DNA of 64,000 bases from Bacillus sp. T3 (GTDB lineage Bacteria > Bacillota > Bacilli > Bacillales > Cytobacillaceae), in NCBI RefSeq assembly GCF_033449965.1, contig NZ_CP137761.1, positions 3,906,001 through 3,970,000 of the forward strand. The letters are read 5' to 3'. Both the position numbers and the translations under genes were made by a program. Positions 18,863 through 27,929 of the stretch are shown here, piece by piece; the first letter of the stretch is position 1; each line of letters opens with the position of its first letter. The notes below the pieces were generated by a model, which saw nothing but the letters and a program-made list of their open reading frames with translations, had not been told where the DNA came from and ran no database searches.

Positions 18863-19976
18863 CTGTATCCTCCAGCTGCATTTAAATAAAAATCTTCAAT
18901 TCGGGAGGCAGTCTCTCTAATGTTATAACCTTTATTTGATAAAGCAATTAAATTTGAAAACCGAACTTTTCTTTTTAATGCAATTTCTAAAAGTTTGTTT
19001 GTCCAGGCATATAAATCATTTAATGGGAGAAATTCTATTAAACCATCTTCCATGTCTACTTCTCGAGATATTTGATCAGAAATCAGACATGGTAACCCCG
19101 ATCCTTGTGCCTCGATTAAGGAAACTGGTAAACCTTCATGTAATGAAGGAAATGCAAAAGTATCAAACGCTTGTAGCAACCTGTAAATATCACTTCTAAT
19201 ACCTAATAATCTTACTTTCCCGACTAAATTTAAATTCTTGATTTTCCTTTCAATCTCATTGCGTAATGGGCCATCTCCTACTAAAATTAGGATCGAGTTT
19301 CTATGCCTTTCATTAAATCTAGCAAAAATATCAATTAACATAGAATGATTTTTTTGATGGCAAAATCTCCCAACATGACCAATAACAAATATTCCGTCAT
19401 CGAGCTTTAATTCTTCTCTTATTTGACTTCGAATTTTAGGTGAAAATGTAAATAGTTCTTGTTCAATTCCATTTTTTAAGATTAATGCCTTTTTAGATTC
19501 TTCTGAAAAGAGCCATTTTCCCGCAGAGTTCGAACATGCAACTAAATTGGTTGCATTTAAATTGATAAATTGACCTGCGTACCATTTATAGATTTTTGTT
19601 GCTAAACCACCTTCACTTTGAGTATTATGACTATGAGAAATTCGAATAGGCATCCCAGCCTTCTTTGCTTCTCTAAGGATCAAACCACTCATTCTATCCA
19701 TATGTGAATGTACAATTTTATACTCGGTATGAGTTGAAAAGAAACTGTTTAATTCTTTAATGTATTTAAAATGGCCAACTTCTGAAATATAAGGAATTCT
19801 ATGAATTTTCCCCCCATTTTGATTATTTCAGAATCAAATGCTCCAGGTTTACTTGTAAGGAAATCAAATTGTATTTTTGAGTGATCAATGTTTCGATATA
19901 AGTTCATGACTAAGGTTTCAGCTCCACCTCTGTTCATGTTAACCACTACATGTAAAATTCTTATTGGACTGCCCAC
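18859..19976 (-). pseudogene. epsF: GT4 glycosyltransferase (EpsF-like), frameshifted at a G6 tract
   Basis: GTG start at 19976 with AAGGAGGAGATGAG ahead, overlapping the epsD stop. It reads PIRILHVVVNMNRGGAETLV, then FDFLTSKPGAFDSEIIKMGG. The frame is lost at a run of six G (plus-strand C6, 19810-19815). One extra base restores KIHRIPYISEVGHFKYIKEL and leads to VHSHMDRMSGLILREAKKAG, the donor loop GHVGRFCHQKNHSML, and FPSLHEGLPVSLIEAQGSGLPCL (EX7E). Order epsC-epsD-epsF matches the eps operon closely. Because the lesion is a homopolymer, an intact gene with a sequencing error is as likely as a true frameshift. Confidence 0.84.
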
Positions 19977-21115
19977 CTCATCTCCTCCTTTTCTTCCATG
20001 TATTGAGAATAAATAGTGGTCATATCTTCCAGTACTTTATTAATACTATATTGTGCCAACATTTTTTCTCGAGCTTTTTCGCCAAGTACTAGTATGCAAT
20101 CTCGATCATTGACACCCATTGTAAGTTTTAATGCAAATTCATCTAAATTGTCATGATCTATTAACCAACCATTTATATTATGAGTAATCAATTCTACATG
20201 TCCCCTGTTCCGACTAGCTACTACTGGTAGTCCACTGGCCATCGTCTCCATAATATTTACTGGAAGTCCCTCTCTTAAGCTTGAAGCAACGCCAATATCT
20301 GACATGTTAAGCAATTCCCTAATATCTTTTCTAAATCCTAAAAAATCAACCATATTCTGAACTTCTAATCTAGCTGCTAATTCCTTGCATGCTTTTATTA
20401 ACGGACCCTCACCAGCTAACAACAATTTAGCATTTGGTATTTTATTTTTAATTGAAGCAAGTGATTTAATCAGCAGCTTTTGATTTTTATTTTTATTAAA
20501 TTCAGCTGCATAAAACATCAAAAAATCATTAGGATTATAACCGTATTTTTCTCTTATTCTATTCTTTTCTTCATTTGTTACTGGTTTAAAGAGGTCTGTA
20601 TTCACCCCAACGCCATGAACATGTTTAATCAGTTTTGCTTTGAATCTTTTGTTTCTTGCCAACTGGTAATCCTCTTGATTAATCGTAATCAAACAATCTG
20701 TAAATCTAGACAATATCTTTTCGATAGGGTAGTAGATTAACCAATTAATAAGTGGGGCTCCTTTGCAAAAATGAAAGCCGTGAGCGGTATAAATCACTCT
20801 AGTTCCACCTTTTCGGAAGGAATTTGCAGCTAAACGGGCAAGGACTCCTCCCATTGGAGTATGGCAATGCATTATCGAGTACTGATTCTGTCTAATAATG
20901 GCTTTCAATTGTTGGTAAGCAACTACATTTTGTTTCTTAAATGGTGACCTTTGGATAGGTATATTATATTTTTTATCAACAAAAGGGAGGTTCATATCGC
21001 CACTTGCAGCAACATGAACCTCCCACCCTTGTTCTTTAAACCATTTTAAATACGGCAAATGAAATGCATGAAAATGATAATCAACCGTAGCACAAAACAG
21101 TATTCTATTTTTCAT
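19961..21115 (-). CDS. epsD: GT4 glycosyltransferase EpsD-like
   Basis: 384 residues. RILFCATVDYHFHAFHLPYLKWFKEQGWEV at the start and IMHCHTPMGGVLARLAA are characteristic of the EpsD/CapM branch of GT4. Next come RVIYTAHGFHFCKGAP, then FYAAEFNKNKNQKLLI in the donor domain and SLREGLPVNIMETMASGLPVV (EX7E). B. subtilis EpsD is one of the early transferases of the biofilm polysaccharide. It lies directly after epsC with a 115-base gap and overlaps the next gene by 16 bases. Confidence 0.92.
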   Translation of the reverse strand: MKNRILFCATVDYHFHAFHLPYLKWFKEQGWEVHVAASGDMNLPFVDKKYNIPIQRSPFKKQNVVAYQQLKAIIRQNQYSIMHCHTPMGGVLARLAANSFRKGGTRVIYTAHGFHFCKGAPLINWLIYYPIEKILSRFTDCLITINQEDYQLARNKRFKAKLIKHVHGVGVNTDLFKPVTNEEKNRIREKYGYNPNDFLMFYAAEFNKNKNQKLLIKSLASIKNKIPNAKLLLAGEGPLIKACKELAARLEVQNMVDFLGFRKDIRELLNMSDIGVASSLREGLPVNIMETMASGLPVVASRNRGHVELITHNINGWLIDHDNLDEFALKLTMGVNDRDCILVLGEKAREKMLAQYSINKVLEDMTTIYSQYMEEKEEMRWAVQ

Positions 21116-21230
21116 ATTTCCTCATCCATCCTCAACTTTTTGCACAGCCTCAATAACGTCTGGGCAAAATTCAGTTCCTAACCTACTGCAAAAATAATTG
21201 CCTTTCTGACCTTTAATTTTTTCTTCCTTT

Positions 21231-23060
21231 TTAGCCAGAGATGGTCATTGGCTGTTTTTGTGAATCAACTTTGTTATTTGCTAGATACAATAATTTCTTC
21301 CTTAGTGAATCCTTATCCATCATTGAATAATTAGTAATCAATTCTTCAATTTCATCGAAGAATAGATTTGTTGTTTTGCCAATGTAGATTTTTGGATAAA
21401 CCTGCTTATTATGGACTTCTTCATCCTTTAATAACTCTTCAAACAGCTTTTCACCAGGTCGTATTCCCGTAAACTCGATTCCTATTTCTTCGATATTATT
21501 TCCTGATAGCTTAATCAAATTTTTAGCAAGATCGACTATTTTCACTGGTTCACCCATATCCAAAACAAAAACTTCCCCGCCACGAGCAAGCGAACCTGCT
21601 TGAATCACTAGCCTTGAGGCTTCCGGAATAGTCATAAAATAACGCACCATATCTGGATGGGTAACCGTAATCGGTCCACCCTTTTCGATTTGCTTTTTAA
21701 ACAATGGTATAACGCTTCCTCTGCTTCCTAATACATTCCCAAACCGTACAGCCACAAATTTAGTAGTACTTTCCTTATTTATGGATTGAACAATCATTTC
21801 TGCAAGTCTTTTAGTTGAACCCATCACACTTGTCGGATTCACTGCTTTATCTGTTGAAATCATCACAAATGTTTCCACACCATGCCAACTGGCAGCCTTT
21901 GCTACATTCATTGTACCAATAACATTATTTTTCACCGCTTCTTCTGGGTTCCGTTCCATTAATGGGACATGTTTATGAGCTGCAGCATGGTAAACAACAT
22001 TAGGGTGGTATTCTTCCATTACATTCATTATTTTTGGGGCATCTTGTAAATCTGCGATTTCAGTTAAGAATTTAATCCCAACATTTCCATATTTATCCTT
22101 TAATTCCGTTTCAATGGAGTAAATACTATTCTCACCATGTCCTAATAAAATTAATTTATTAGGTGCAAATTTAGCAATCTGCCTGCAAATTTCAGAACCT
22201 ATTGAACCTCCAGCACCCGTTACCAACACTACTTTTCCTGACACATAATCTGATATACTGTCAATATCAAGTTCCACCGGTTCTCTTCCAAGTAAATCTT
22301 CTACCTGAACATCACGAAATTGATTAACAGATATTTTCCCAGTGACTAAGTCTTCAAGCATTGGGAGAATTTGTGTTTTTGCATTTGTTTTTGCACATTC
22401 CTGAAAAATAATATTTAACTCTTTTTTATTAAGTGAAGGGATTGCAATAATAATGTTATCAATCATTAATTCCTGTACTTTATCTGTGATTTCATAAACA
22501 GAAGCTACAACTGGAATTCCAAGAATCTCAAGGTTATGTTTGTTAATGTTATCGTCAATAAATGCGACAGGTACTAAATCTGCTTCTGTGTTTTTTAATA
22601 GTTGTCTTGCAACCATTGTCCCTGCGGAACCAGCACCAATTATCATGGTTCTTTTTTTATTATTTTGTTTATTTACCAATGAATCCCTTATTATTCTCCA
22701 GAAAAATCTTGAGCCTCCGATTAACAAAATATGTAATGACCAAGTCACAGCCAATAACCGAAAATAAATCTCTTGAATCATAATTTGTTGAACGAATAAT
22801 GCGGATAATATAGAAAGAGTAACTACTTTGAAAATAATGAATAACTCTCCTATACTTGCGTACTCCCATACTTTTTTGTATAGCTTAAACTTTAATGAAA
22901 AAATATGATGACTAAGAAATATAGCCAATGAACTTGCAATGACAGGGAGTGTAATAATATCATAAGTTGCATTAACTAAAAATCTGCTAAAGAAAATAGC
23001 TGTAAAGACAATACATGAGTCTATAATTAGAAATAATGATAATCTCTGTTTATATGTCAT
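21231..23060 (-). CDS. epsC: UDP-N-acetylglucosamine 4,6-dehydratase, membrane-bound (EpsC/CapD-like)
   Basis: 609 residues. The N-terminal 130 residues form four membrane helices, residues about 135-265 a CoA-binding-like Rossmann fold (RTMIIGAGSAGTMVARQLL), and the C-terminal half an extended SDR: VVLVTGAGGSIGSEICRQIA, VVYHAAAHKHVPLMERNPEEA, MISTDKAVNPTSVMGSTKRL with the catalytic DK and K residues. B. subtilis EpsC has this architecture and makes the 4-keto-6-deoxy sugar that EpsN and EpsM convert to diacetylbacillosamine. It is preceded by the 54-bp palindrome and EAR RNA, so its expression probably depends on processive antitermination. Confidence 0.94.
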   Translation of the reverse strand: MTYKQRLSLFLIIDSCIVFTAIFFSRFLVNATYDIITLPVIASSLAIFLSHHIFSLKFKLYKKVWEYASIGELFIIFKVVTLSILSALFVQQIMIQEIYFRLLAVTWSLHILLIGGSRFFWRIIRDSLVNKQNNKKRTMIIGAGSAGTMVARQLLKNTEADLVPVAFIDDNINKHNLEILGIPVVASVYEITDKVQELMIDNIIIAIPSLNKKELNIIFQECAKTNAKTQILPMLEDLVTGKISVNQFRDVQVEDLLGREPVELDIDSISDYVSGKVVLVTGAGGSIGSEICRQIAKFAPNKLILLGHGENSIYSIETELKDKYGNVGIKFLTEIADLQDAPKIMNVMEEYHPNVVYHAAAHKHVPLMERNPEEAVKNNVIGTMNVAKAASWHGVETFVMISTDKAVNPTSVMGSTKRLAEMIVQSINKESTTKFVAVRFGNVLGSRGSVIPLFKKQIEKGGPITVTHPDMVRYFMTIPEASRLVIQAGSLARGGEVFVLDMGEPVKIVDLAKNLIKLSGNNIEEIGIEFTGIRPGEKLFEELLKDEEVHNKQVYPKIYIGKTTNLFFDEIEELITNYSMMDKDSLRKKLLYLANNKVDSQKQPMTISG

Positions 23061-23100
23061 AATCTACCTACCTTATCATAATTTACTAAAAATTTAATCG

Positions 23101-23154
23101 ATAGAATAATTAATGCTAAGTTCTTATATAAGAACTAACCATTAATTATTCTAT
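23101..23154. repeat. 54-bp near-perfect palindrome with a SinR-like core, between EAR and epsC
   Basis: Two arms of 27 bases match with two mismatched positions. The outer arm is ATAGAATAATTAATG and its complement, and the core at 23120-23135 is the perfect palindrome GTTCTTATATAAGAAC. As RNA it would form a 27-bp AT-rich hairpin 41 bases upstream of the epsC start codon. As DNA, the core matches the GTTCTYT half-site that SinR recognises, arranged as an inverted repeat like the sites in front of epsA and the lasso cluster. It lacks the GC-rich stem and U-tract of an intrinsic terminator. Confidence 0.75.
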
Positions 23155-23164
23155 AATTAAAAAT

Positions 23165-23276
23165 AGGGCATTTAACCCCCCCTCACATCACACTCTTGAC
23201 GACTAGCGTCTAAGGTTTTCACACCCACAGCATAACCGAGTGCCTCCATTTATAAGGGTAAGGAGACATCACCAAT
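23165..23276 (-). ncRNA. EAR (eps-associated RNA) antitermination element
   Basis: The gap between epsB and epsC is where the EAR element (Rfam epsC RNA) sits in B. subtilis and relatives. On the minus strand this stretch is a GC-rich structured island in an AT-rich gap: GGAGGCACTCGGTTATG, then GGTGTGAAAACCTTAGACGC, TAGTCGTCAAGAGTGTGATG and a GGGGGG run. Several complementary pieces (for example GGCACTC with GAGTG) support a pseudoknotted fold. EAR lets RNA polymerase read through terminators in the long eps operon, and a terminator-like hairpin lies just upstream here. The identification rests on position and primary sequence; a covariance search was not possible. Confidence 0.75.
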
Positions 23277-23318
23277 ATATTTAAAAACGTTCTAATTCTT
23301 AATAACGAACGATTTGAT

Positions 23319-23353
23319 TAAAAAAAAACCAATTTTAAAAAAACTTATTGGTT
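23319..23353 (-). terminator. Intrinsic terminator after epsB
   Basis: On the minus strand AACCAAT (23353-23347) pairs with ATTGGTT (23333-23327) across a 13-base loop and is followed by eight or more T. It starts 13 bases after the epsB stop. It would end or weaken transcription between epsB and epsC. In the known EAR arrangement such hairpins are overridden by the antitermination RNA. Confidence 0.65.
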
Positions 23354-23365
23354 AAATATGCATTA

Positions 23366-24034
23366 CTAATTTTCATTAACAATGACTCCAACAATGTTTG
23401 CCTTCGCAAATTCAAGAGCCTTTTTTGTTTTCCAAGCATTATCATGACTTGTTGAACTGGAACTAACCACTAGAATTACACCGTCGCACTTATTTGCTAA
23501 TACTCTTGAATCTGCAACTTTAAGTACTCCTGGTGAATCAATTAAAATCACGTCATATGTGTGAATTGCCTCACTTAATAATTTATCCATCATTTCAGAT
23601 CCAAGTAGTTCAGTGGGATTATAAGGGATAGTCCCTGCTGTCAAAACATCTAATCTTCCAATTTCGGTTCGATAAACTGTTTCCTCTATAATTACTTTTC
23701 CTGTTAACACTTCCGTTAACCCATTTGAGTTTGGAACTTTAAACATATGATGGAGCGATGGTTCTCTTAGATTTGCATCGATAAGTAGTACTTTTTCTTT
23801 TTGAAAAGCCATGGATACGGCCATATTTGCAACTGTGGTTGACTTTCCTTCACATTCTTTAGGGGATGTAATCAATAAAATTGTTTTTTTTCCCTTTTCT
23901 GTTACAAATTTAATATTTGTTCTTATTTCTCTAAATTGCTCCGCTATAATTGAATCAGGATTAGAGTAAGCAATTAAATTCCGTCTATGTGTCTGTAATG
24001 AAGGTTTTGTTTTACTTAGTAACAATAGATTCAC
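23366..24034 (-). CDS. epsB: Tyrosine-protein kinase of the BY-kinase family (EpsB-like)
   Basis: 222 residues. PDSIIAEQFREIRTNIKF, then LLITSPKECEGKSTTVANMA (Walker A), VLLIDANLREPSLHHMFKV (Walker A'/B) and VILIDSPGVLKVADS. It is the separate cytosolic kinase that pairs with the membrane modulator EpsA, whose gene it overlaps by 23 bases. BY-kinases control the length and export of capsular polymers by phosphorylating themselves and targets on tyrosine. Notably the protein ends ...IVGVIVNEN, with no tyrosine-rich tail, the usual autophosphorylation site of the family. Confidence 0.9.
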   Translation of the reverse strand: MNLLLLSKTKPSLQTHRRNLIAYSNPDSIIAEQFREIRTNIKFVTEKGKKTILLITSPKECEGKSTTVANMAVSMAFQKEKVLLIDANLREPSLHHMFKVPNSNGLTEVLTGKVIIEETVYRTEIGRLDVLTAGTIPYNPTELLGSEMMDKLLSEAIHTYDVILIDSPGVLKVADSRVLANKCDGVILVVSSSSTSHDNAWKTKKALEFAKANIVGVIVNEN

Positions 24035-24737
24035 CTCTATTATTATTTAATGCTGGATGGTGATTACTTTTCTTTTTGATATTTTTCTTGTTCATATGAG
24101 AAATACGGCCTAAAACGGGTAGACCTAGGAAATCTTCTAGCTCTCTTTCTGATCTGAAACTATCATCTAATGAATCTATCAATAAAGCTATTCCTATTCC
24201 TGTTACTAAACCTATTACAAACGCTAATATAATTGGCTGGTTTGATTTCTGATTAATTGGGTTTTTGTTAACTTTTGCATCTGATAAATCTTTTATTGCA
24301 GTAAAACCAACAATTTTAGGTACTTCTTCCTTGAAAACTTTTGCTGTAGTATTTGCGATTTTGACTGCTAATTGTGGGTTACTATCAATGACATTTATGC
24401 TGACAACTTGTGATTCATCAACACTTTGAATTGTTATCTGATTTGCTAATGATTCTGGTGTTCTATTTAGTTTTAATTCTTCAACTACTTTTTCAAGAAT
24501 GGAAGTGTCTTTAATAATAACTTGCAGAGTTTTCATTTGTCCTGAATCTGCTTCAATGATAAGTCTTGTTGAAGTTTGGTACAAAAATGTTGTCGAGTTT
24601 GAATTATAAATAAGCCCTAATACAGTGGCAATAATAGTAACCAATAAGATAATCCATATTCTTTTTTTGAGGATATTGAAAATCTCTTTTAAATCTATTT
24701 CCTTAGCTTTATAGTTCATCTCATTTAAGTTCTTCAT
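24012..24737 (-). CDS. epsA: Chain-length determinant / kinase modulator (EpsA, Wzz family)
   Basis: 241 residues. A cytosolic start (KEIDLKEIFNILKKRIW), a first membrane helix (IILLVTIIATVLGLIY), an extracellular Wzz domain, then a second helix (IILAFVIGLVTGIGIALLID) and a C-terminal cytosolic piece (SLDDSFRSERELEDFLGLPVLG) that activates the kinase. It is the first gene of the eps operon, preceded by a sigma-A-like promoter carrying SinR-type operators. RBS is AAAGGTGG. It acts with EpsB in setting polymer length. Confidence 0.92.
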   Translation of the reverse strand: MKNLNEMNYKAKEIDLKEIFNILKKRIWIILLVTIIATVLGLIYNSNSTTFLYQTSTRLIIEADSGQMKTLQVIIKDTSILEKVVEELKLNRTPESLANQITIQSVDESQVVSINVIDSNPQLAVKIANTTAKVFKEEVPKIVGFTAIKDLSDAKVNKNPINQKSNQPIILAFVIGLVTGIGIALLIDSLDDSFRSERELEDFLGLPVLGRISHMNKKNIKKKSNHHPALNNNRGESIVTK

Positions 24738-24784
24738 ATTACCACCTTTGTAAGAATAATTTCCAATTGAATTTTATTTTATAT

Positions 24785-24800
24785 GTTTCTTTTATAGAAC
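24785..24800. promoter_or_regulatory. Secondary SinR-like operator in the epsA leader
   Basis: GTTTCTTTTATAGAAC on the plus strand: one good half-site (GTTCTAT on the minus strand) and one imperfect half. It lies about 63 bases from the stronger site at 24848-24863 (centre to centre) and between the promoter and the epsA start. Paired or multiple SinR sites are usual at eps promoters. Weaker than the others. Confidence 0.4.
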
Positions 24801-24841
24801 ATTATTTATATTGATAAGTTATTTACTACACCTATACCTTT

Positions 24842-24870
24842 ATTTTAGTTCTATATAAAGAACAAGTCAA
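24842..24870 (-). promoter_or_regulatory. eps promoter with SinR-type operator filling the -35/-10 spacer
   Basis: On the minus strand TTGACT (24870-24865), a 17-base spacer, then TAAAAT (24847-24842): a good sigma-A promoter. The spacer contains GTTCTTTATATAGAAC (24848-24863), an inverted pair of GTTCTYT-type half-sites (GTTCTTT and, on the other strand, GTTCTAT). SinR of B. subtilis represses the eps operon by binding GTTCTYT. Bound here it would block polymerase directly. Promoter and operator are read from sequence; binding by the local SinR homologue is inference. Confidence 0.75.
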
Positions 24871-24911
24871 TGTTAGTTTTTTATTTTTTCTGATAATTTT
24901 TATATTGATAC

Positions 24912-26708
24912 CTAAATAGCATTCATTTGTTTCTCTAGCAAGTTGTTAAATAATCCTTTTTTGTTTAATGCTAACTCTAAAAAATCACCCTTCTGAATAA
25001 TTTTACCATTATCTAAAACAATGACTTGATCTGCATTTTTTATCGTAGACAAGCGATGTGCAATAACTATAATAGTCATCTTTCCTTTTAATTTTTCAAG
25101 TGCAGTCTGGATTTTTGATTCATTTTCTGAATCAAGCGCACTCGTAGCTTCATCCAAAATTAACACTGATGGTTTTCGAAGAATTGCACGTGCCAATACA
25201 AGCCGCTGTCGTTCACCACCTGAAAGCCTTACACCACGGTCTCCAATTAAAGTATCTAGCCCATGTGGAAGGTTCCTAACAAAATCAGCGGCAGATGAGA
25301 ACTCCAATGATTCCCAAAGTTTTTCATCACATGCATTTGGTTCAATCATTAATAAATTCTCTCTAATCGTAGCATTAAATAGAAAAGGATCCTGTGGCAC
25401 ATAACTTATTGAACGCCGTAAAGACAATAAATTTCCATTTGTTAATGGAATCCCATCAACTAATAGTTCACCTTTTTCCGGTTGATTTAATCCCATTATT
25501 ATGTCTATCAAGGTACTTTTACCAGCACCGGATGGTCCGACAATCGCAGTCATATGATTTACTGTTATGTTAAGATTAATTTTCTCAAGTGCGTAAGAAA
25601 ACTGATTTTGATCATATCGAAAGCTTACATTTTTAAATTCAAGCCCTTCTTCAATAAAGATCGGCGTTACATTCCTATAATATTCGTCATTAATTTCCTT
25701 TTCAGTTTTACACTCATTTTGTAGATCTAAAATATTTTTAAATGAAGGGATTAATGTTCCTAATTGTTCTAAATTTGATTGAATACTACTTACCCTTGGC
25801 CACAATCTTGAAAAAATAACCAAAATAAGCATCAATTCTGCTGACTGAGCTTGAAACATCTTTATTGAAATAAAAACAAACCCTGCAATTAAAAAACTAG
25901 ATACAACTTTAGAAATAAATTTAGAAGTGGTATTCACTTTAACTAATTCCATTACATTTTGCTCAATTTCTATACCAATAGTATGAACCCAGTTGAAATG
26001 ATTTTGCTCTAATGAATTACTTTTTATTTCCTTAATTCCATTAAAATGATCAGTTATTCCTGCTAAATATTGTTTTGATAACTCTACTGATTTATTTCCA
26101 ATAGTCTTAGATTTTGAAATAAATGTCCGTGAAAAGATAATTAGTGCTAATCCAAATATTAAAACAGCAATGGTCATTTCAAACGAAAGCCAAAATGCAA
26201 TACCAATTTGTATGAACGTAAATACTAGAGAAGAAATAAATTGAAGACACAAAAAAGTTCCTCCAGCTACACGTGATAATTCAGTTGTCATAGAATTAAT
26301 TAGATCCGACTTCCTCTTTTGTAAAAAAAACTTCCAATTAGCTTGTATTAAAGCCTTATATAATTCATCCCTTAAATAACGCATATATTCTTGTTGAATT
26401 TTTCCATTTAGGATCATTTGATTTCGTTGAAAAAGAGCATGGCCAATCATTAATAATACATATATTGTTAAAATAATAAACAAACTTATATTTTCGGGGA
26501 TTCCTTTAAAAATATGATAGATATCTGAAATGGGGGAATCCTCTTCTATTGGAATATTTATGATACCTGAAAGCCTTATCAAAGGAATCAACAAAAAAAT
26601 ACCTATACCTTCGGATATACTAATTAACATCATTCCAAAAAGGTTTAAATATAAAATTTTACCCGAAAAAGAGTGTATTTGCTTTGTAAAGTAGATAATA
26701 TTTCTCAT
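24912..26708 (-). CDS. Lasso peptide ABC exporter (D protein)
   Basis: 598 residues, half-transporter with a six-helix membrane domain (1-330) fused to an ATPase domain: VGPSGAGKSTLIDIIMGL (Walker A), YVPQDPFLFNATIRENLL (Q-loop), VRLSGGERQRLVLARAIL (signature), VLILDEATSALDSE (Walker B) and IVIAHRLSTI (H-loop). It works as a homodimer that exports a substrate. It lacks an N-terminal peptidase domain, as expected for lasso clusters where B2 removes the leader. As the last gene of the cluster it would secrete the finished lasso peptide and give self-protection. ATG is preceded by AAAGGAG. Confidence 0.88.
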   Translation of the reverse strand: MRNIIYFTKQIHSFSGKILYLNLFGMMLISISEGIGIFLLIPLIRLSGIINIPIEEDSPISDIYHIFKGIPENISLFIILTIYVLLMIGHALFQRNQMILNGKIQQEYMRYLRDELYKALIQANWKFFLQKRKSDLINSMTTELSRVAGGTFLCLQFISSLVFTFIQIGIAFWLSFEMTIAVLIFGLALIIFSRTFISKSKTIGNKSVELSKQYLAGITDHFNGIKEIKSNSLEQNHFNWVHTIGIEIEQNVMELVKVNTTSKFISKVVSSFLIAGFVFISIKMFQAQSAELMLILVIFSRLWPRVSSIQSNLEQLGTLIPSFKNILDLQNECKTEKEINDEYYRNVTPIFIEEGLEFKNVSFRYDQNQFSYALEKINLNITVNHMTAIVGPSGAGKSTLIDIIMGLNQPEKGELLVDGIPLTNGNLLSLRRSISYVPQDPFLFNATIRENLLMIEPNACDEKLWESLEFSSAADFVRNLPHGLDTLIGDRGVRLSGGERQRLVLARAILRKPSVLILDEATSALDSENESKIQTALEKLKGKMTIIVIAHRLSTIKNADQVIVLDNGKIIQKGDFLELALNKKGLFNNLLEKQMNAI

Positions 26709-26726
26709 TTCTACAAACTCCTTTGA

Positions 26727-27908
26727 CTATACATACTTCTTTGTTTTTCTCCAGGCCCATAAAAAAGGACGTAATGGAAAATATAATAAATGTAACTGTT
26801 TTGGTAACGGTAGCACTTCTGCGTCTTCAGGATAAGGGAATAAAAAACTTGAGATGAAAAGCAACTTTTGCTGTTTAGACATTAATGAAAATAAATGACG
26901 TTTATGGTATATAGCAACATTCTCAGGGATAGGATCTGAGTGAAGATTTATCATATTTTCTAAGTAGAAAATAGCTTCTTGTGCTAACCTACTTGAATTT
27001 TTAACTGAGAGTAATGGCTTCATTTCATTAAGTAAAGGAGTATTTAAAAGTTGTGATGATAAAACTAAAGCTTGCCCACCTACTTGAAGGAATTGATTTT
27101 CTTTTAGTAATCTATAAACCTTTGTCCAATCAAGTTTTTGTTGTGAAATAAAATGTATATCTAATAACCAACGTAATCGAGACCAGCCATGACGTGCACC
27201 ATGAGCAACAAGAAATAAATAAAGATCCTCTTTGCCAAGAAAATAAACAGGATAACTAGTAAGAGAACTCTTCCTTCTACGATTCCATAAATCTATAAAG
27301 GTTGGTTCCTTAGAAGGACCTGGATTTAGTCTCCAATGAATTTCTATTTTTACGTTTTTTTCAGGATGAAAATATGTTGTATGATGATGTCTCCACTTCC
27401 AATCATTTAACACAGTTTCAATATAATCATCTTTTATATACCCTTGTTGAAAAAGAAGCTGCTCCGCTTTTTCCAGATCCTTAATAGGAATAAGTACATC
27501 AAGATCACTAGATGTACGTAGAGATATATCCCCATATAAATCTTTTGCAATAACAGGTCCTTTTAAAAATATGGATTGTATTCCACTTTCCATAAATAAT
27601 TTACTTACTTCTTCCATTTCTCCACTCAACTGAAGCATTTTAAAGGTATTCATTTGAAAATAACTATTGAAAATGTTATAAATCCTATCTGGAATTAGCT
27701 TTTTATTTATTTTTTTCATTTTCGGATAAATAAACGAATAAATACGATGATGGAGGGCAATCTCTACAAAATTATCCCAATCAACATTAACAAACCATTC
27801 TTCACCAAAAGTATTCAGTTCTTCTGAAGATTTGCATTTCATAATTTCAATCTGAAGTTTTAATTCCTTAGGTAATTGCCCAAAATCAAGTTCACTAACG
27901 TTATGCAT
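26727..27908 (-). CDS. Nucleotidyltransferase-like lasso tailoring protein (NTP_transf_5 family)
   Basis: About 393 residues from ATG 27908, chosen because AAAAGGAG lies six bases before it; a longer frame starts right after the B2 stop. FLKGPVIAKDLYGDISLRTSSDLDVLIPI carries the G...SDLD(V) motif of polymerase-beta-like nucleotidyltransferases. Further on are WKWRHHHTTYFHPEKNVKIEIHW and HGARHGWSRLRWLLDI, typical of the NTP_transf_5 family found in many RiPP clusters. Such proteins accompany the kinase in paeninodin/pseudomycoidin-type clusters, where they have been linked to further decoration of the tail phosphate. Its exact reaction here is not known. Confidence 0.8.
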   Translation of the reverse strand: MHNVSELDFGQLPKELKLQIEIMKCKSSEELNTFGEEWFVNVDWDNFVEIALHHRIYSFIYPKMKKINKKLIPDRIYNIFNSYFQMNTFKMLQLSGEMEEVSKLFMESGIQSIFLKGPVIAKDLYGDISLRTSSDLDVLIPIKDLEKAEQLLFQQGYIKDDYIETVLNDWKWRHHHTTYFHPEKNVKIEIHWRLNPGPSKEPTFIDLWNRRRKSSLTSYPVYFLGKEDLYLFLVAHGARHGWSRLRWLLDIHFISQQKLDWTKVYRLLKENQFLQVGGQALVLSSQLLNTPLLNEMKPLLSVKNSSRLAQEAIFYLENMINLHSDPIPENVAIYHKRHLFSLMSKQQKLLFISSFLFPYPEDAEVLPLPKQLHLLYFPLRPFLWAWRKTKKYV

Positions 27909-27929
27909 GGTGTTCTCCTTTTGATTCAT

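Noticed and set aside
21116..21230. Peptide LGTEFCPDVIEAVQKV between epsC and epsD, like the end of an HD-GYP domain
   Set aside because: About 20 codons only, no start or RBS, cannot be called a gene; maybe a tiny remnant.
23101..23154. Palindrome as an intrinsic terminator
   Set aside because: Stem is almost wholly A-T and there is no T-tract following on the minus strand.
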